Source of the DNA: Girardinichthys multiradiatus
Lineage: Eukaryota; Chordata; Actinopteri; Cyprinodontiformes; Goodeidae
Reading direction: 5' to 3'
DNA length: 64,000 nucleotides
NCBI RefSeq assembly: GCF_021462225.1
Contig: NC_061812.1
Span: forward strand, 37,249,175 to 37,313,174
The notes under the pieces were generated by a model, which was given only the letters and a program-made list of their open reading frames with translations, had not been told where the DNA came from and ran no database searches. Positions within the stretch are counted from its first letter, which is position 1. Every line of letters begins with the position of its first letter. Shown piece by piece: positions 1-9,033 of the stretch. Position numbers and translations under genes: made by a program.

Positions 1-2
1 CA

Positions 3-515
3 TATTCCATCCCTGAAAATTCAAGGGTATGCAACCAAGAGAATCTTTTCTTAGGCATCTTTCCCAAGTATGTGGTGATTGCGTTACTGGATCATGACGC
101 TTTTACAGGAACACGCAATCTCAATCCGTTTGACTTTAATCATTTTGATATGGAATATTTAGCTTTGTGTAAGGATGGCAGACAAATTCCTGCTAAAGCC
201 TTCCAGCCAAATTTTAACCAAGGTCATTCAGTGAGAGAGTATTACAACTTGTTTACGGCTACAGGACGACATCTAAAAGATCTTCCACTGAGTATATCAC
301 GTCAGGAATTTAATCAAGGATACTCTCTATTCACATTTAATCTTAACCCGGGTGAGGACACAGATGCTCTATCTCCAGTTTCCAGTGGGAATTTAAGATT
401 GGAAATGCGCTTCAGAAACCCGTTGCCATATACCACCACGCTGATCATCTACGCTTGTTATGATTCTATTTTAGAGATTGATTCAAAGAGGCGTGTGCTG
501 GTGGATTATTATTAA
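3..515 (+). CDS. Capsid-like protein, F54H12.2-like family, C-terminal part
   Basis: The frame is open from the first bases of the window, so this is the 3' part of a longer gene. An internal ATG at 72 is probably not the start. The 170 visible residues resemble the animal F54H12.2-like family that accompanies Polinton/adintovirus genes. Recognisable features are an NPF-x-x-x-HF stretch, a VREY segment, a GNLRLEM strand and a final hydrophobic strand ending in an IEID-like motif. The arrangement of beta strands at the end fits a jelly-roll capsid protein. The double jelly-roll major capsid protein is the likeliest identity, but this is inference from family context. The gene ends 11 bases before the protease gene on the same strand. 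Confidence 0.65.
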   Translation, partial: YSIPENSRVCNQENLFLGIFPKYVVIALLDHDAFTGTRNLNPFDFNHFDMEYLALCKDGRQIPAKAFQPNFNQGHSVREYYNLFTATGRHLKDLPLSISRQEFNQGYSLFTFNLNPGEDTDALSPVSSGNLRLEMRFRNPLPYTTTLIIYACYDSILEIDSKRRVLVDYY

Positions 516-526
516 TCTAATCAGGC

Positions 527-1069
527 ATGAATAATCATGAAATTGAGAGCCTGATGCGTCATCTGCTGGGAGATTTGTTTTGCGGTGTGTGGCCGTGCGA
601 CCAGCTGCCGCTGCTAGCTGACAAATTCCCAGGGCCGGCCTACTTTATCGTGAATACACATCCTTCACACATGCCGGGGGAACACTGGCTAGCTCTGACA
701 TTGGATGAGAATGGTCAATCCAGCTTTTTTGACTCTTATGGATTCTCTCCGGATTTCGAGTTCTACCCGTCAAGCATCGTAACATTTTTAGAAGACAGAT
801 CCTCAAAAATATTGTATCATAATAATCAGCTTCAAAACACTCTGTCCACTGTGTGCGGTCACCATTGCATTTTTTATCTATGTCATAGAGCGTGCGGATT
901 ATCAATGCAGCAAGTGTTGTCGAAATACACCGGAGATGTGATTAAGAATGATTTAATGGTATCTAACTTTGTGAAAAAATATCAGAAATGTGTCATTAAT
1001 CAAAGTTGTACATTTTATACTCACGGAACATGCTCTTTGGAGATGTTTCTGGATTGTTATGGAATTTAA
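527..1069 (+). CDS. Adenain-like cysteine protease
   Basis: This 180-residue protein matches the adenovirus maturation protease fold in size (adenain is about 204 aa) and in active-site order. A GEHW motif carries H53, an FFDSYG motif carries D69, Q103 would form the oxyanion hole, and C110 in a VCGHHC motif is the nucleophile. The seven-residue spacing from Q to C equals that of adenain. In adenoviruses and Polintons this enzyme cleaves capsid and core precursors during virion maturation. It begins just after the capsid-like gene on the same strand, consistent with a late structural module. All catalytic residues are present, so the copy looks functional. Confidence 0.9.
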   Translation: MNNHEIESLMRHLLGDLFCGVWPCDQLPLLADKFPGPAYFIVNTHPSHMPGEHWLALTLDENGQSSFFDSYGFSPDFEFYPSSIVTFLEDRSSKILYHNNQLQNTLSTVCGHHCIFYLCHRACGLSMQQVLSKYTGDVIKNDLMVSNFVKKYQKCVINQSCTFYTHGTCSLEMFLDCYGI

Positions 1070-1191
1070 AATGTCTTATTTTTTTTTTCATTGTTTGTTT
1101 TTTTTTTCTTCTTATGATTTAATATTTGTGTAATGATATCATATGTTAGTGTGTGAAGTAGAGAACGAAGTTAGACTTGAAAAATATAATC

Positions 1192-1213
1192 AATAAATAT
1201 TTTATTGAATAAA
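1192..1213. terminator. Back-to-back poly(A) signals between convergent gene blocks
   Basis: AATAAA occurs on the + strand at 1192-1197 and 1208-1213. Its complement TTTATT lies at 1201-1206 and serves the - strand. They fall exactly between the + strand protease (ends 1069) and the - strand 276-aa gene (ends 1250). This compact bidirectional polyadenylation site would close both transcription units. Confidence 0.6.
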
Positions 1214-1249
1214 AGAAATAGGCTACATGTTTCATTTTCTTATAACGGT

Positions 1250-2080
1250 TTATGGTGAAAATGTAATCCATCGGGGTGGTAGTGTCGTCTTACGAAGAGA
1301 CTTTTTTGATCTCCCATCAGCATTTTTTGGATCTTCCAGCTCAGATCTCGACCAGTGGGGAGAATGAGTTATCTGCCTTCTTCTTCTTTTTCTTCTCTGC
1401 TTAACGCTGGGTGGTGTACCCCCATTTTCAATCGATGTACCCTCTGTTTTGAAACGTCTATATTCTTCACGAGCATAAGGGTTAATGACTGAAGATATAG
1501 GTATGTTTACCTCTGACAAGGTGTGTAGAAAGTCAGACCATCCTCGGGTTTGTGATGCTCCAGATTTTTTAAACGGAAGCATGAGATTTTTCAACAAATC
1601 AATCATGTGGGACCCCTTTATAATATTTCCGTTAAATACAAATTCACCTCGCGAAGTCCAACTCTCACTTCTTTCGGATAATTTCTTCAAAATGTACTCG
1701 GCATTTTTACGATTGTGTTTAGGAAGGCTTTTCAGTACTTCCGTAAGAACCTGATCCTTAGGGGCCTCGTCCTGCCCTGGGCCTTGTTTTTCTTGGGACC
1801 GCTCATGTTCAGGAACCTCTGTGTCACGCTGCAGCGTTAAACTGACCCGCTGTTTTTCTTCTTTGACACCTTGCTTAAGTAAAGTCAGATACCTCTGGAG
1901 AAGAGCATCGTATCTCTTGATTTTTTCATAAGAAGTCAAACCCGGCTCGTTTAATATCGCTCTCATTTCAGCATCCAAATTCTCCTCCGCCGTCTGTCTG
2001 ATGGACGTGTCTGACTGGGTCAGACGCTTGAATTGATGAGGGGAAATGAGAAACATCTTCTGCGATGTTCTGAGAGACAT
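1250..2080 (-). CDS. Polinton/adintovirus-type conserved protein with basic C-terminus
   Basis: This 276-aa protein is of the kind that recurs next to the packaging ATPase in animal Polintons. The N-terminal half is helical and charged (about residues 30-75, with an EPGLTSYEKIKRYDALLQ-type segment). A glutamine- and glutamate-rich linker follows, then a globular part with an EFVFNGNIIKGSHMIDLL-like segment around residues 145-165. The C-terminus carries a run of arginine and lysine (about residues 225-238) that could bind DNA or act as a nuclear signal. A core or minor structural role is inferred from position and composition only. Its ATG overlaps the stop codon of the upstream gene by one base. 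Confidence 0.6.
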   Translation of the reverse strand: MSLRTSQKMFLISPHQFKRLTQSDTSIRQTAEENLDAEMRAILNEPGLTSYEKIKRYDALLQRYLTLLKQGVKEEKQRVSLTLQRDTEVPEHERSQEKQGPGQDEAPKDQVLTEVLKSLPKHNRKNAEYILKKLSERSESWTSRGEFVFNGNIIKGSHMIDLLKNLMLPFKKSGASQTRGWSDFLHTLSEVNIPISSVINPYAREEYRRFKTEGTSIENGGTPPSVKQRRKRRRRQITHSPHWSRSELEDPKNADGRSKKSLRKTTLPPRWITFSP

Positions 2081-2421
2081 TATCTCCTGATGATTCCACC
2101 CACTAGATCACCGATCAAGGGTGCAAGAGCCGTTAAGATGGGCAGAATAAAACCACCTCGTTGCTTTTTGAGAGCCAACTGTTTAGTTTTTATCCCGGTT
2201 CTTTTATCACCCAACAATCTGATGATATTTCTTTGTTTCTTCAATTGTCGGTGTTGAGAGGGTGATAGTTTAATGTTACCTTTTAGGATATTCAGTGCAA
2301 TCTCGCACAGAGCCTGAATAAAGTCGGGAGAGCAGTGTGCGAGAATATCTTTACGTTTCTGTGGACAGGCCTGGTACAAAGCTCTGAATAATGGTAAATT
2401 CCTTTTTATACGCGCTGACAT
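2080..2421 (-). CDS. Small basic protein with glycine-rich hydrophobic tail (pX/pVI-like?)
   Basis: This 113-aa protein has an arginine- and lysine-rich body. The last 25 residues start with a GGF motif and continue as an alternating hydrophobic stretch with small residues, ending in two arginines. That layout resembles membrane-active or core peptides (adenovirus pX and pVI are the usual comparison) described for adintoviruses, and the GG could be a protease processing site. Function is inferred. It starts 6 bases after the ATPase stop, and its TAA stop shares one base with the next ATG (TAATG), so translation of the two may be coupled. Confidence 0.6.
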   Translation of the reverse strand: MSARIKRNLPLFRALYQACPQKRKDILAHCSPDFIQALCEIALNILKGNIKLSPSQHRQLKKQRNIIRLLGDKRTGIKTKQLALKKQRGGFILPILTALAPLIGDLVGGIIRR

Positions 2422-2427
2422 GATGAC

Positions 2428-3099
2428 TTACTTTGTTCTGGGTACGTACACAGCAGGCCACTGCTGAGGAAGTATCCCCGTTCTCAGTCTGAAATGTTCT
2501 GGGCAGGTAGGCGTAAAATCGATGATTAAATATCCATGAGCTTCTCTCGTTGCGTCTTCAAAACTCTCCAAGAAGAGACCCTTTTGAGATGGAAACATTT
2601 GGCGGGCCAATATGTTCAGCTGCAGCTTATCTCTCGGGTTCTTAAACAACACCATATAATTACAGTTCAAACTAATAGTGCGACTGAACTTTCCCTGATG
2701 AAATACATTCTGAGTCAACATCATAACACTCATATTACGATGGTGACGAAACTGGGTAAAGACTTTCATCACGTTTTCATCATCTGAGGCTTGAGCAATA
2801 ACATCGTCTAGAATGATCAAATGATTCTGATCAGGAGGAAACAGGTTTTCATCTTCAAAAGAATGAGGCAATCCTTCCACAAAGGTAATATTTTTATTCA
2901 TCTTCTGCAATTCAGCATACATGGGTTGAAAAGATGTGTAAATCCATACAATATTTTCTGGAACAATATCCATGACATGATTACAGTTTTGTAAAATACT
3001 TTTTACAAAGAAAGTTTTCCCGCAGCCGCTGGGTCCAACTATCATACATGAGAAAGGGGCTCTAAATCTAGGATCAAAATCAATCTCCTGTAAATCCAT
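2428..3099 (-). CDS. FtsK/HerA-type DNA-packaging ATPase
   Basis: This 223-residue P-loop ATPase has its Walker A motif GPSGCGKT at residues 22-29. Walker B is at 94-99 (LIILDD). A polar sensor-like segment MMLTQN lies near 126-131. Length and motifs match the short genome-packaging ATPases of Polintons, adintoviruses and related double jelly-roll viruses, which pump DNA into capsids. It lies 30 bases downstream of the polymerase gene and 6 bases upstream of the small basic protein gene on the same strand, in a tightly packed block. The frame is intact. Confidence 0.92.
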   Translation of the reverse strand: MDLQEIDFDPRFRAPFSCMIVGPSGCGKTFFVKSILQNCNHVMDIVPENIVWIYTSFQPMYAELQKMNKNITFVEGLPHSFEDENLFPPDQNHLIILDDVIAQASDDENVMKVFTQFRHHRNMSVMMLTQNVFHQGKFSRTISLNCNYMVLFKNPRDKLQLNILARQMFPSQKGLFLESFEDATREAHGYLIIDFTPTCPEHFRLRTGILPQQWPAVYVPRTK

Positions 3100-3129
3100 G
3101 TGACTTTTTATTTTATTTCTTCTTCAACT

Positions 3130-6100
3130 CTAATAACCGAAAGGCAGAGTTGTCCCGTCAGAAAAAAGACGTCTCTTATCATACACCAGTCGAAACTTTT
3201 TAAGAAATGTCGCGTTTGTCAAACGGAATCTCTTTTTATCCCTCCTGATCGTGTGCTGAGGGATTTCAATGACACCCTCACTTGACCCCTGTAAGTAGCC
3301 CTCGACCAGCCCTTTGATGCTGTCAAAATTGACCCTCTCGCTGCATTCATGCGTCTGAGTGATGCCTTTAGCACGTATCATTACATTTTTACGGTTTTTG
3401 GTCTGGTATGCATAACTCTTGGGTCCTGTCGATGCAAACTCCGAAATGCTGTCACCATCTAACTCGTCAGTAAGATCACCCAGATAATTCCCCAATTCCA
3501 GAGGAGTTTCACCACTTTTTGTCACATAAATCAAACTGTCCGTGTCAATATAAATCAATCTGTCCTGTAACTTCTCCATGCTGCTGAGAAGTTTTAAACG
3601 TGCATAAGCGGTGGTGAATGCTGCTATAAACACATTATTTGTCTTACTTGGTGGATATATGACATGTTTGCTGTAGTTCCATTGCACTACACACATTTCA
3701 GGGTTGAAAAAATGAAAATAGTTAACCCTGTATTTACTCGAGAACATGAAGCTGAAAAAGTCTTCAGGATTAGTGATGACTGTGGTCTGAGACAGATCAC
3801 TTCTTTGCGCAAATTTCCCCCAAAAACTGTTTAAACACAATTTTGCAACCTGCCTTTTGGCAGGATTCATCTCGATTTTCTCAGGGTCTAATTGGATGCC
3901 CTGATGCAGTTTGTAGTCGCTTATATACTTTGACTTACTCTCCTGATCCACTGCTTCAGACGGATAGCCTGAAGCCTCCTGCTTACCCTTTAAAAAGCAA
4001 TGAATGTAACCTTTAAAGATTGTATCACTTCTCTTTTCAAAATGCCACACCTCTGTGATTTTAGCAAGACGATAACTACACTCCAACGCTTTACAGAATT
4101 CTGCAGTCACCCAAACTCCCGTCAGAGCTCTTTCTTGATCATTATGCATGCAGGGACCTGACTGGTTATTTAATTCAGCGCATGAGCGGCAGAGAGTGAA
4201 CACAAGTTTACCTTGGGATGTTCTGTAAGGTAAAACAGGGAACAACAGGTTACGTGGTGGGTAGACCACAGCTTTGATTATACCGAAGTAGCTGCTGGGG
4301 TCATCAAAATCTTTGTAAATTATGGTGGGGTGTCCGAGGGGAAAAACGCAGTTGGCGTTTACATAAGGGTACAGAGATGTGTAATCCACATAGTGTACAG
4401 TTTCATCCGGTTCCGCTGTGTACCTCAACTTCATAGGACAGGTGCGTCCACCATACAGCGCATCCCGGGGGGATAGCGGTTCGGGTGCATTAACTTTCTC
4501 AAGAAAGCTGATCACCCCTGGGTCTGATTTTTTCATTTCAATCCACTCATGCTCCCATATGACTTCGAGACGAAGGCCGTACACAGTTTGTAACACCTTG
4601 CTTCTCTCAACAGTGGCTGCGTAAAACTGTTCAAATGCGACCCCTCTCAACGGACACTTGTCATGAGGCATGTAACACTTTTTACAGCCGTGGAAAAAAC
4701 AGCCATAAAATTCAAACGCAACTTTGACACCGTTAATCTCTGCATACCCATCCACTGAATATGGCCCGATTTTCTTTTCACCCCTATTTAATGCATGCTC
4801 GATAAATATGGCTCTGCTGTCTGCAATCCAGCCGAGCCATTGAATGGACGCGCTGGAGAACGTTTTACTGCTACGTCTGTAGTCCAGAGGTGATGGAATG
4901 GCTAAGGTTTGAGGAGGAAGGAAATTGGTTACAAAAACCTTCATGCAGGCTGATGCTATTGTGATACTTTTAAACGGATCCACACTTGTCTCCTTAAAGA
5001 ACTCGTCTCTGAATTTTAAGCATCCTTGAAAAAGAATTTCAACGTCATTTTTACAATAACGAATTGCTTCTTTCTTAAAGTCAAAGACCTCTTTGCTCGC
5101 TTCTCTGTACCAGCTGCTAAACACCTGTTGTTCTTGAAGACTCATGCGTTCTACAGCGTAGCAGGATGGAGGAGGAAAAGGCCCCACATACTGGAGATGT
5201 TGTTCAGAGGAAAATAGGTGGGGAAAAAAACCCTTGCTTTGATCGGTAAAGCCTAACGCTTTCGGCATGGCACTAAGCTTCATGCACATGAAGGACAGGC
5301 TATCAATGTATTTTAACCTGTAATCAGGGTCGGTTAAACAGAGAACTTTACTCCCTACCATGACGATATGTGGTTTAATGCCTAACTGCAGCATTGCTGT
5401 GAGAATCAGGTAACCATCGTACCCCCGCGCATTGTGCGCTATTAAGGTGTAACCTTTGTACATTGGCCTCCTGAAATGCAGGATAAATTTTTGGGTGCAA
5501 TTCAGTCCATAAGCGTACCATTCATCACCTTTCAATGTTTTAGCACAGACCAGAAAGGGGGTATGCACGCCGCTCTCATTGACGAGGCATTCGAAATCAT
5601 AAAAAATCAGTTTATCATCAAGCTGATTAATTGCACTGCAAGGCAGAATGTAACACTTATGATCATCGCATGTAATGTCTAGGCTGGGGGGTACATTTTC
5701 ACCGCAAATACTGCATTTTACATTACACACGTGTGGTTTATTCGGTTTACTGATTGGAATAACGTATATCCGTTTGCATACTTTACAGAGTTTTACCAAC
5801 TCACAGTCACTCATAGGCCTTTCAGCACTATTTCTGATGCGCGGTTCCCTGTGTCTGCTGAAACATGAAGAATTACGACAGATTCTTTGACAGCCTGCAC
5901 AGCTTACAGGATTGCTAATCTCTTGCATACATTTATATGTTCGACACACTGGACAATAACCTTCACAATGGTGTGTATTGGCATTCTGATAGCTGGCGTA
6001 ACAGTAATTACAAATATATCTGCACCCCATAAAACCTTTGAGATTTTTTATCCCATAGTAATGACCTTGAAATAACAGCAAAAACAGAGGGTTTGAACGA

Positions 6101-7416
6101 TCGGGGAAACTGGTCTCAAATTTACACAGAGCAGTAGAGCCCGTGGTTCTGTGAAACACTACAATTTTTCTCTTCAGAATGGTTTCAAATTTACCAATAT
6201 CACTAAAAGTAACTGCTGTTTGCTCGTCAAGGCCTGCCTGATGCTGCCATCTCCTCCCCAGTTCTACAGCACGGTGATCCGTGAGCTCAGGATCAGAGAC
6301 GTGTGCGAGGCTGATTGCAAAACATAACTGATTACCGGTATTGTTTATAATATACAAATGACGCATTTTCTTATTAAACAGTTCACAGTCTAACGTTCCT
6401 GCAGCTTTACGCTTAGAACCTCCTGCTGGGTCATTAACAACCTGAAGAACAAATTCCATGTTATTATCTACAGGTATATTTGCATTCGATTGTACTAAAT
6501 CGTCGAGGAAGTTTTCGAAAGCAGGCAGGATCATATTTCCATCATCTGTAACAGTAAATGTGATGTGACGATTGAGATTTTCACCCACTAATTCCAGCTG
6601 CACAACGTCGTTACGTCTGGTTAACGATCTCGCAGCGTCGGCTAATTCAATTATAATACGCATGATGTCTGTATAGAATGCTGCTAAATCTGGAACGTTA
6701 CTTGGACAGGGCGGCGGTATGGTAAAAGGTCTCCTTATTTCATGGTTATTAAAATGTTCACGTTCAACCACAGCTGGAGGATCTCGCTCTATTTGATCAG
6801 AACTAACCGCTACTCCCGTATTGAAATTACCCCCGTGATGATCTGCGGAGTGTGACGTAGAAGGATTCTGATGAGTGTCAGGTGGATCATTTTCCTCAAT
6901 GCTGCTGTGTGGAGACGGTTCGCTGTTCAAATCGGAAAGAGCCTGATTGATTACGTTTAAAACGTCACCGTGCCGATCTGCGGCGTGTGACGTAGAAGGA
7001 TTCTGATGAGTGTCAGGTGAATCCTTTTCCTCAATGCTGCTGTGTGGAGACGGTTCGCTGTTCAAATCGGAAAGAGCCTGATTGATTACGTTTAAAACGT
7101 CACCGTGCTGATGTTCATTTATTAAATTTTCACTGTTAGCAGGAGATGCATTAACGGGGATTTCGTTAAGTTCATTAACTAAATTTCTTATTTCATCCAG
7201 GGCAAGTCTGATTACTTGATCAGAACTAACCGCTACTCCCGTTTTGAAATGACCCCCGTGATGATCTGCGGAGTGTGTCGTAGAGGGATTATGATAATTT
7301 TGCTCAATGCTGTGTGGAGACGGTGTGCTATTTTCTTCTGCATTAACGGGAATTTCGTTAAGTTCATTAACTAAATTTCTTATTTCATCCAGGGCAAGTC
7401 TGATTCGGTTATCCAT
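3130..7416 (-). CDS. polB: Family B (protein-primed type) DNA polymerase
   Basis: This uninterrupted 1428-aa protein replicates the element. The exonuclease motifs are present: DFE near residue 606, an NARGYDG segment (Exo II) and YCKND (Exo III). So are the polymerase motifs: DYTSLYP near 1011 (motif A), LNSFWGK near 1195 (motif B) and YIDTDS near 1289 (motif C). Between about 350 and 600 lies the Polinton-type N-terminal extension, which includes a cysteine- and histidine-rich zinc-ribbon-like region near 470-520. The first 230 residues are low-complexity and built from duplicated units. The start at 7416 is the first ATG, and the initial residues belong to the repeated unit. All catalytic motifs are intact. 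Confidence 0.96.
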   Translation of the reverse strand: MDNRIRLALDEIRNLVNELNEIPVNAEENSTPSPHSIEQNYHNPSTTHSADHHGGHFKTGVAVSSDQVIRLALDEIRNLVNELNEIPVNASPANSENLINEHQHGDVLNVINQALSDLNSEPSPHSSIEEKDSPDTHQNPSTSHAADRHGDVLNVINQALSDLNSEPSPHSSIEENDPPDTHQNPSTSHSADHHGGNFNTGVAVSSDQIERDPPAVVEREHFNNHEIRRPFTIPPPCPSNVPDLAAFYTDIMRIIIELADAARSLTRRNDVVQLELVGENLNRHITFTVTDDGNMILPAFENFLDDLVQSNANIPVDNNMEFVLQVVNDPAGGSKRKAAGTLDCELFNKKMRHLYIINNTGNQLCFAISLAHVSDPELTDHRAVELGRRWQHQAGLDEQTAVTFSDIGKFETILKRKIVVFHRTTGSTALCKFETSFPDRSNPLFLLLFQGHYYGIKNLKGFMGCRYICNYCYASYQNANTHHCEGYCPVCRTYKCMQEISNPVSCAGCQRICRNSSCFSRHREPRIRNSAERPMSDCELVKLCKVCKRIYVIPISKPNKPHVCNVKCSICGENVPPSLDITCDDHKCYILPCSAINQLDDKLIFYDFECLVNESGVHTPFLVCAKTLKGDEWYAYGLNCTQKFILHFRRPMYKGYTLIAHNARGYDGYLILTAMLQLGIKPHIVMVGSKVLCLTDPDYRLKYIDSLSFMCMKLSAMPKALGFTDQSKGFFPHLFSSEQHLQYVGPFPPPSCYAVERMSLQEQQVFSSWYREASKEVFDFKKEAIRYCKNDVEILFQGCLKFRDEFFKETSVDPFKSITIASACMKVFVTNFLPPQTLAIPSPLDYRRSSKTFSSASIQWLGWIADSRAIFIEHALNRGEKKIGPYSVDGYAEINGVKVAFEFYGCFFHGCKKCYMPHDKCPLRGVAFEQFYAATVERSKVLQTVYGLRLEVIWEHEWIEMKKSDPGVISFLEKVNAPEPLSPRDALYGGRTCPMKLRYTAEPDETVHYVDYTSLYPYVNANCVFPLGHPTIIYKDFDDPSSYFGIIKAVVYPPRNLLFPVLPYRTSQGKLVFTLCRSCAELNNQSGPCMHNDQERALTGVWVTAEFCKALECSYRLAKITEVWHFEKRSDTIFKGYIHCFLKGKQEASGYPSEAVDQESKSKYISDYKLHQGIQLDPEKIEMNPAKRQVAKLCLNSFWGKFAQRSDLSQTTVITNPEDFFSFMFSSKYRVNYFHFFNPEMCVVQWNYSKHVIYPPSKTNNVFIAAFTTAYARLKLLSSMEKLQDRLIYIDTDSLIYVTKSGETPLELGNYLGDLTDELDGDSISEFASTGPKSYAYQTKNRKNVMIRAKGITQTHECSERVNFDSIKGLVEGYLQGSSEGVIEIPQHTIRRDKKRFRLTNATFLKKFRLVYDKRRLFSDGTTLPFGY
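6794..7405 (-). repeat. In-frame duplications in the polymerase N-terminal region
   Basis: A 135-bp unit occurs twice in tandem (about 6841-6975 and 6976-7110) and encodes a 45-residue repeat. A second unit of about 60 bp appears at 7149-7214 and 7344-7405, and a third is shared between about 6794-6850 and 7219-7275. Every copy keeps the reading frame, so the region has grown by duplication of protein-coding modules. Confidence 0.9.
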
Positions 7417-7502
7417 TTTCTATGAACATAAGAAACAAAAATAAAAATAAAACTAACCTACAGAAAAAACAAAAAACAAAAAACAAAAACACAGTGATCA
7501 GT

Positions 7503-7709
7503 TCAGTTTAAAATCACCTTGATGTCACCAAAATGCTTCTTTAACAGAATCTGACATGCAGCCAGAAGCGTTAACGATGAGGTCTTATTACGAAGATTCC
7601 GTGAGGCTGTAGAGACTGTCTTCCTGCGCTGTCCGTTTCTGTGACCAATCTGTCCTACCATCAACGTTACCTCTGTAAGGAGAATGAACAAAAAATAAAT
7701 AAATAGATA

Positions 7710-7745
<36 letters not shown>

Positions 7746-8648
7746 AAATAATCACATTAAAGCTGAAAAAAAAAAAAAAAAAAAAAAAAGGGGAATTAAA
7801 ATTAATTCAGTATGTATGTATGAATTAAAACGTACCGTTCATTAAACCACTCACTAGCGTTGCTCTGGTTTGTAGCGCAAAGAGTCGCTGTCTTTTGGCC
7901 GGGGTTAAATATTCTGTAAAAACAGAAGACAATAAAAAGTTATCTTACGCTGCGCAGCACAGCGTTCATAAATAAAACGAAAATAGTTTTTAAAATACAC
8001 AAGTTTTTTTTTTAATCTTACTCCGATTCTTTGCGGTAAAACCTCCAGATTTCACTTCTTGTTGGACTGAAACTGTGCCGTTCTGCTGAAAGCTGTCTTG
8101 ATCTTTGAAAAGCGACCTTCTGGTGGGCGGATTTAATGTGGCATCTTTGGATGTATCTGTAAACAGGTTTATATGACATTTTTATTGAACTATGCTTAAA
8201 ATACATATATATATATATTGTTTTTATTTAATTTTTATTTCCTTACCTTGCTCCTGCTCGACAACTATGTCTTCCACAGAGCTCTCAGTCGAATCTGTAA
8301 ACAGTTTTATCTGAGGTTTAAAACAAAAGTCTCTAATAACACATAAATAAAATACATTCACTCTCAAAGAAAAACAGTTAGTTCTTAGGACTTACTTTCT
8401 GGAGGTGCCGGTAACTTATCCGGTGTGTCTTCAGGGGAAATGATGATAATTGGCGGAGGAGTATTCAAAGAATCTGTCGTAATTTCTGTGTTAGAAGAAA
8501 GTTCAGATGTTGTTGGGAGTTTTTCTTGTTTGGAAATAATTCGCCTTCTTAATTTGGAGTGTGGATTCCAGCCGCTGAACCCTCCAACTTGATCATTCGG
8601 GTTTACCTCTCTCATCAAATCTATAAATTGAAACATTGTCAAGGGTTA

Positions 8649-8693
<45 letters not shown>

Positions 8694-8778
8694 ATTGCAT
8701 TTAACATTTACTTACCATAATCTGATTGTGTCAAGATGAAATCATCAAGGTCATCAGCGGTGGGTTCTATGACAAAGA

Positions 8779-8845
<67 letters not shown>

Positions 8846-8987
8846 AATATATATAAACAAAATTTGAGAACATTCACATGCATTTAATGATACTTACTTA
8901 CTTACGTTTTAAGATGTCATTGTGCTTTTGTGAATTATCAGAAGAAGAAGCCACAATTTCCGGGTTTCCTGAAATATTTACCGACAT
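7503..8987 (-). CDS. Seven-exon spliced gene of unknown function inside the Polinton
   Basis: Consecutive splice sites connect seven exons on the - strand: 8906-8987, 8716-8766, 8396-8620, 8247-8294, 8022-8156, 7836-7913 and 7503-7672. All six introns are GT-AG, 90-163 bp long and phase 1. The joined length is 789 bases (262 codons plus stop) with no internal stop. I do not recognise a family. The product is serine-, glutamine- and acid-rich. Exon 3 has a basic patch and a PPP-IIII-S-PED stretch resembling a SUMO-interacting motif, and exon 6 has a KRQR patch that could be a nuclear signal. Exon 7 is basic with a hydrophobic helix. A nuclear regulatory or early role is plausible but inferred. 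Three introns carry AT or A-run microsatellites. A TATA-containing promoter lies about 120 bases upstream of the ATG. Confidence 0.75.
7707..7789. repeat. (TA)n and poly(A) microsatellite in intron 6
   Basis: A TA run lies at about 7707-7742 and an A run at about 7767-7789, inside the last intron of the spliced gene. On the gene strand the A run becomes a long T tract. Confidence 0.9.
8649..8842. repeat. AT microsatellites flanking exon 2 of the spliced gene
   Basis: AT repeats at about 8649-8690 (intron 2) and 8786-8842 (intron 1) flank the short exon 8716-8766. Their lengths are likely polymorphic and could affect intron size. Confidence 0.9.
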
Positions 8988-9033
8988 TTTTTCTTGTCAG
9001 TACTGGTATTTTTCAATGTAACAAGTGTTATGG

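Noticed and set aside
1485..1754. + strand frame opposite the 276-aa gene
   Set aside because: Antisense shadow of a better-supported gene with family-like features.
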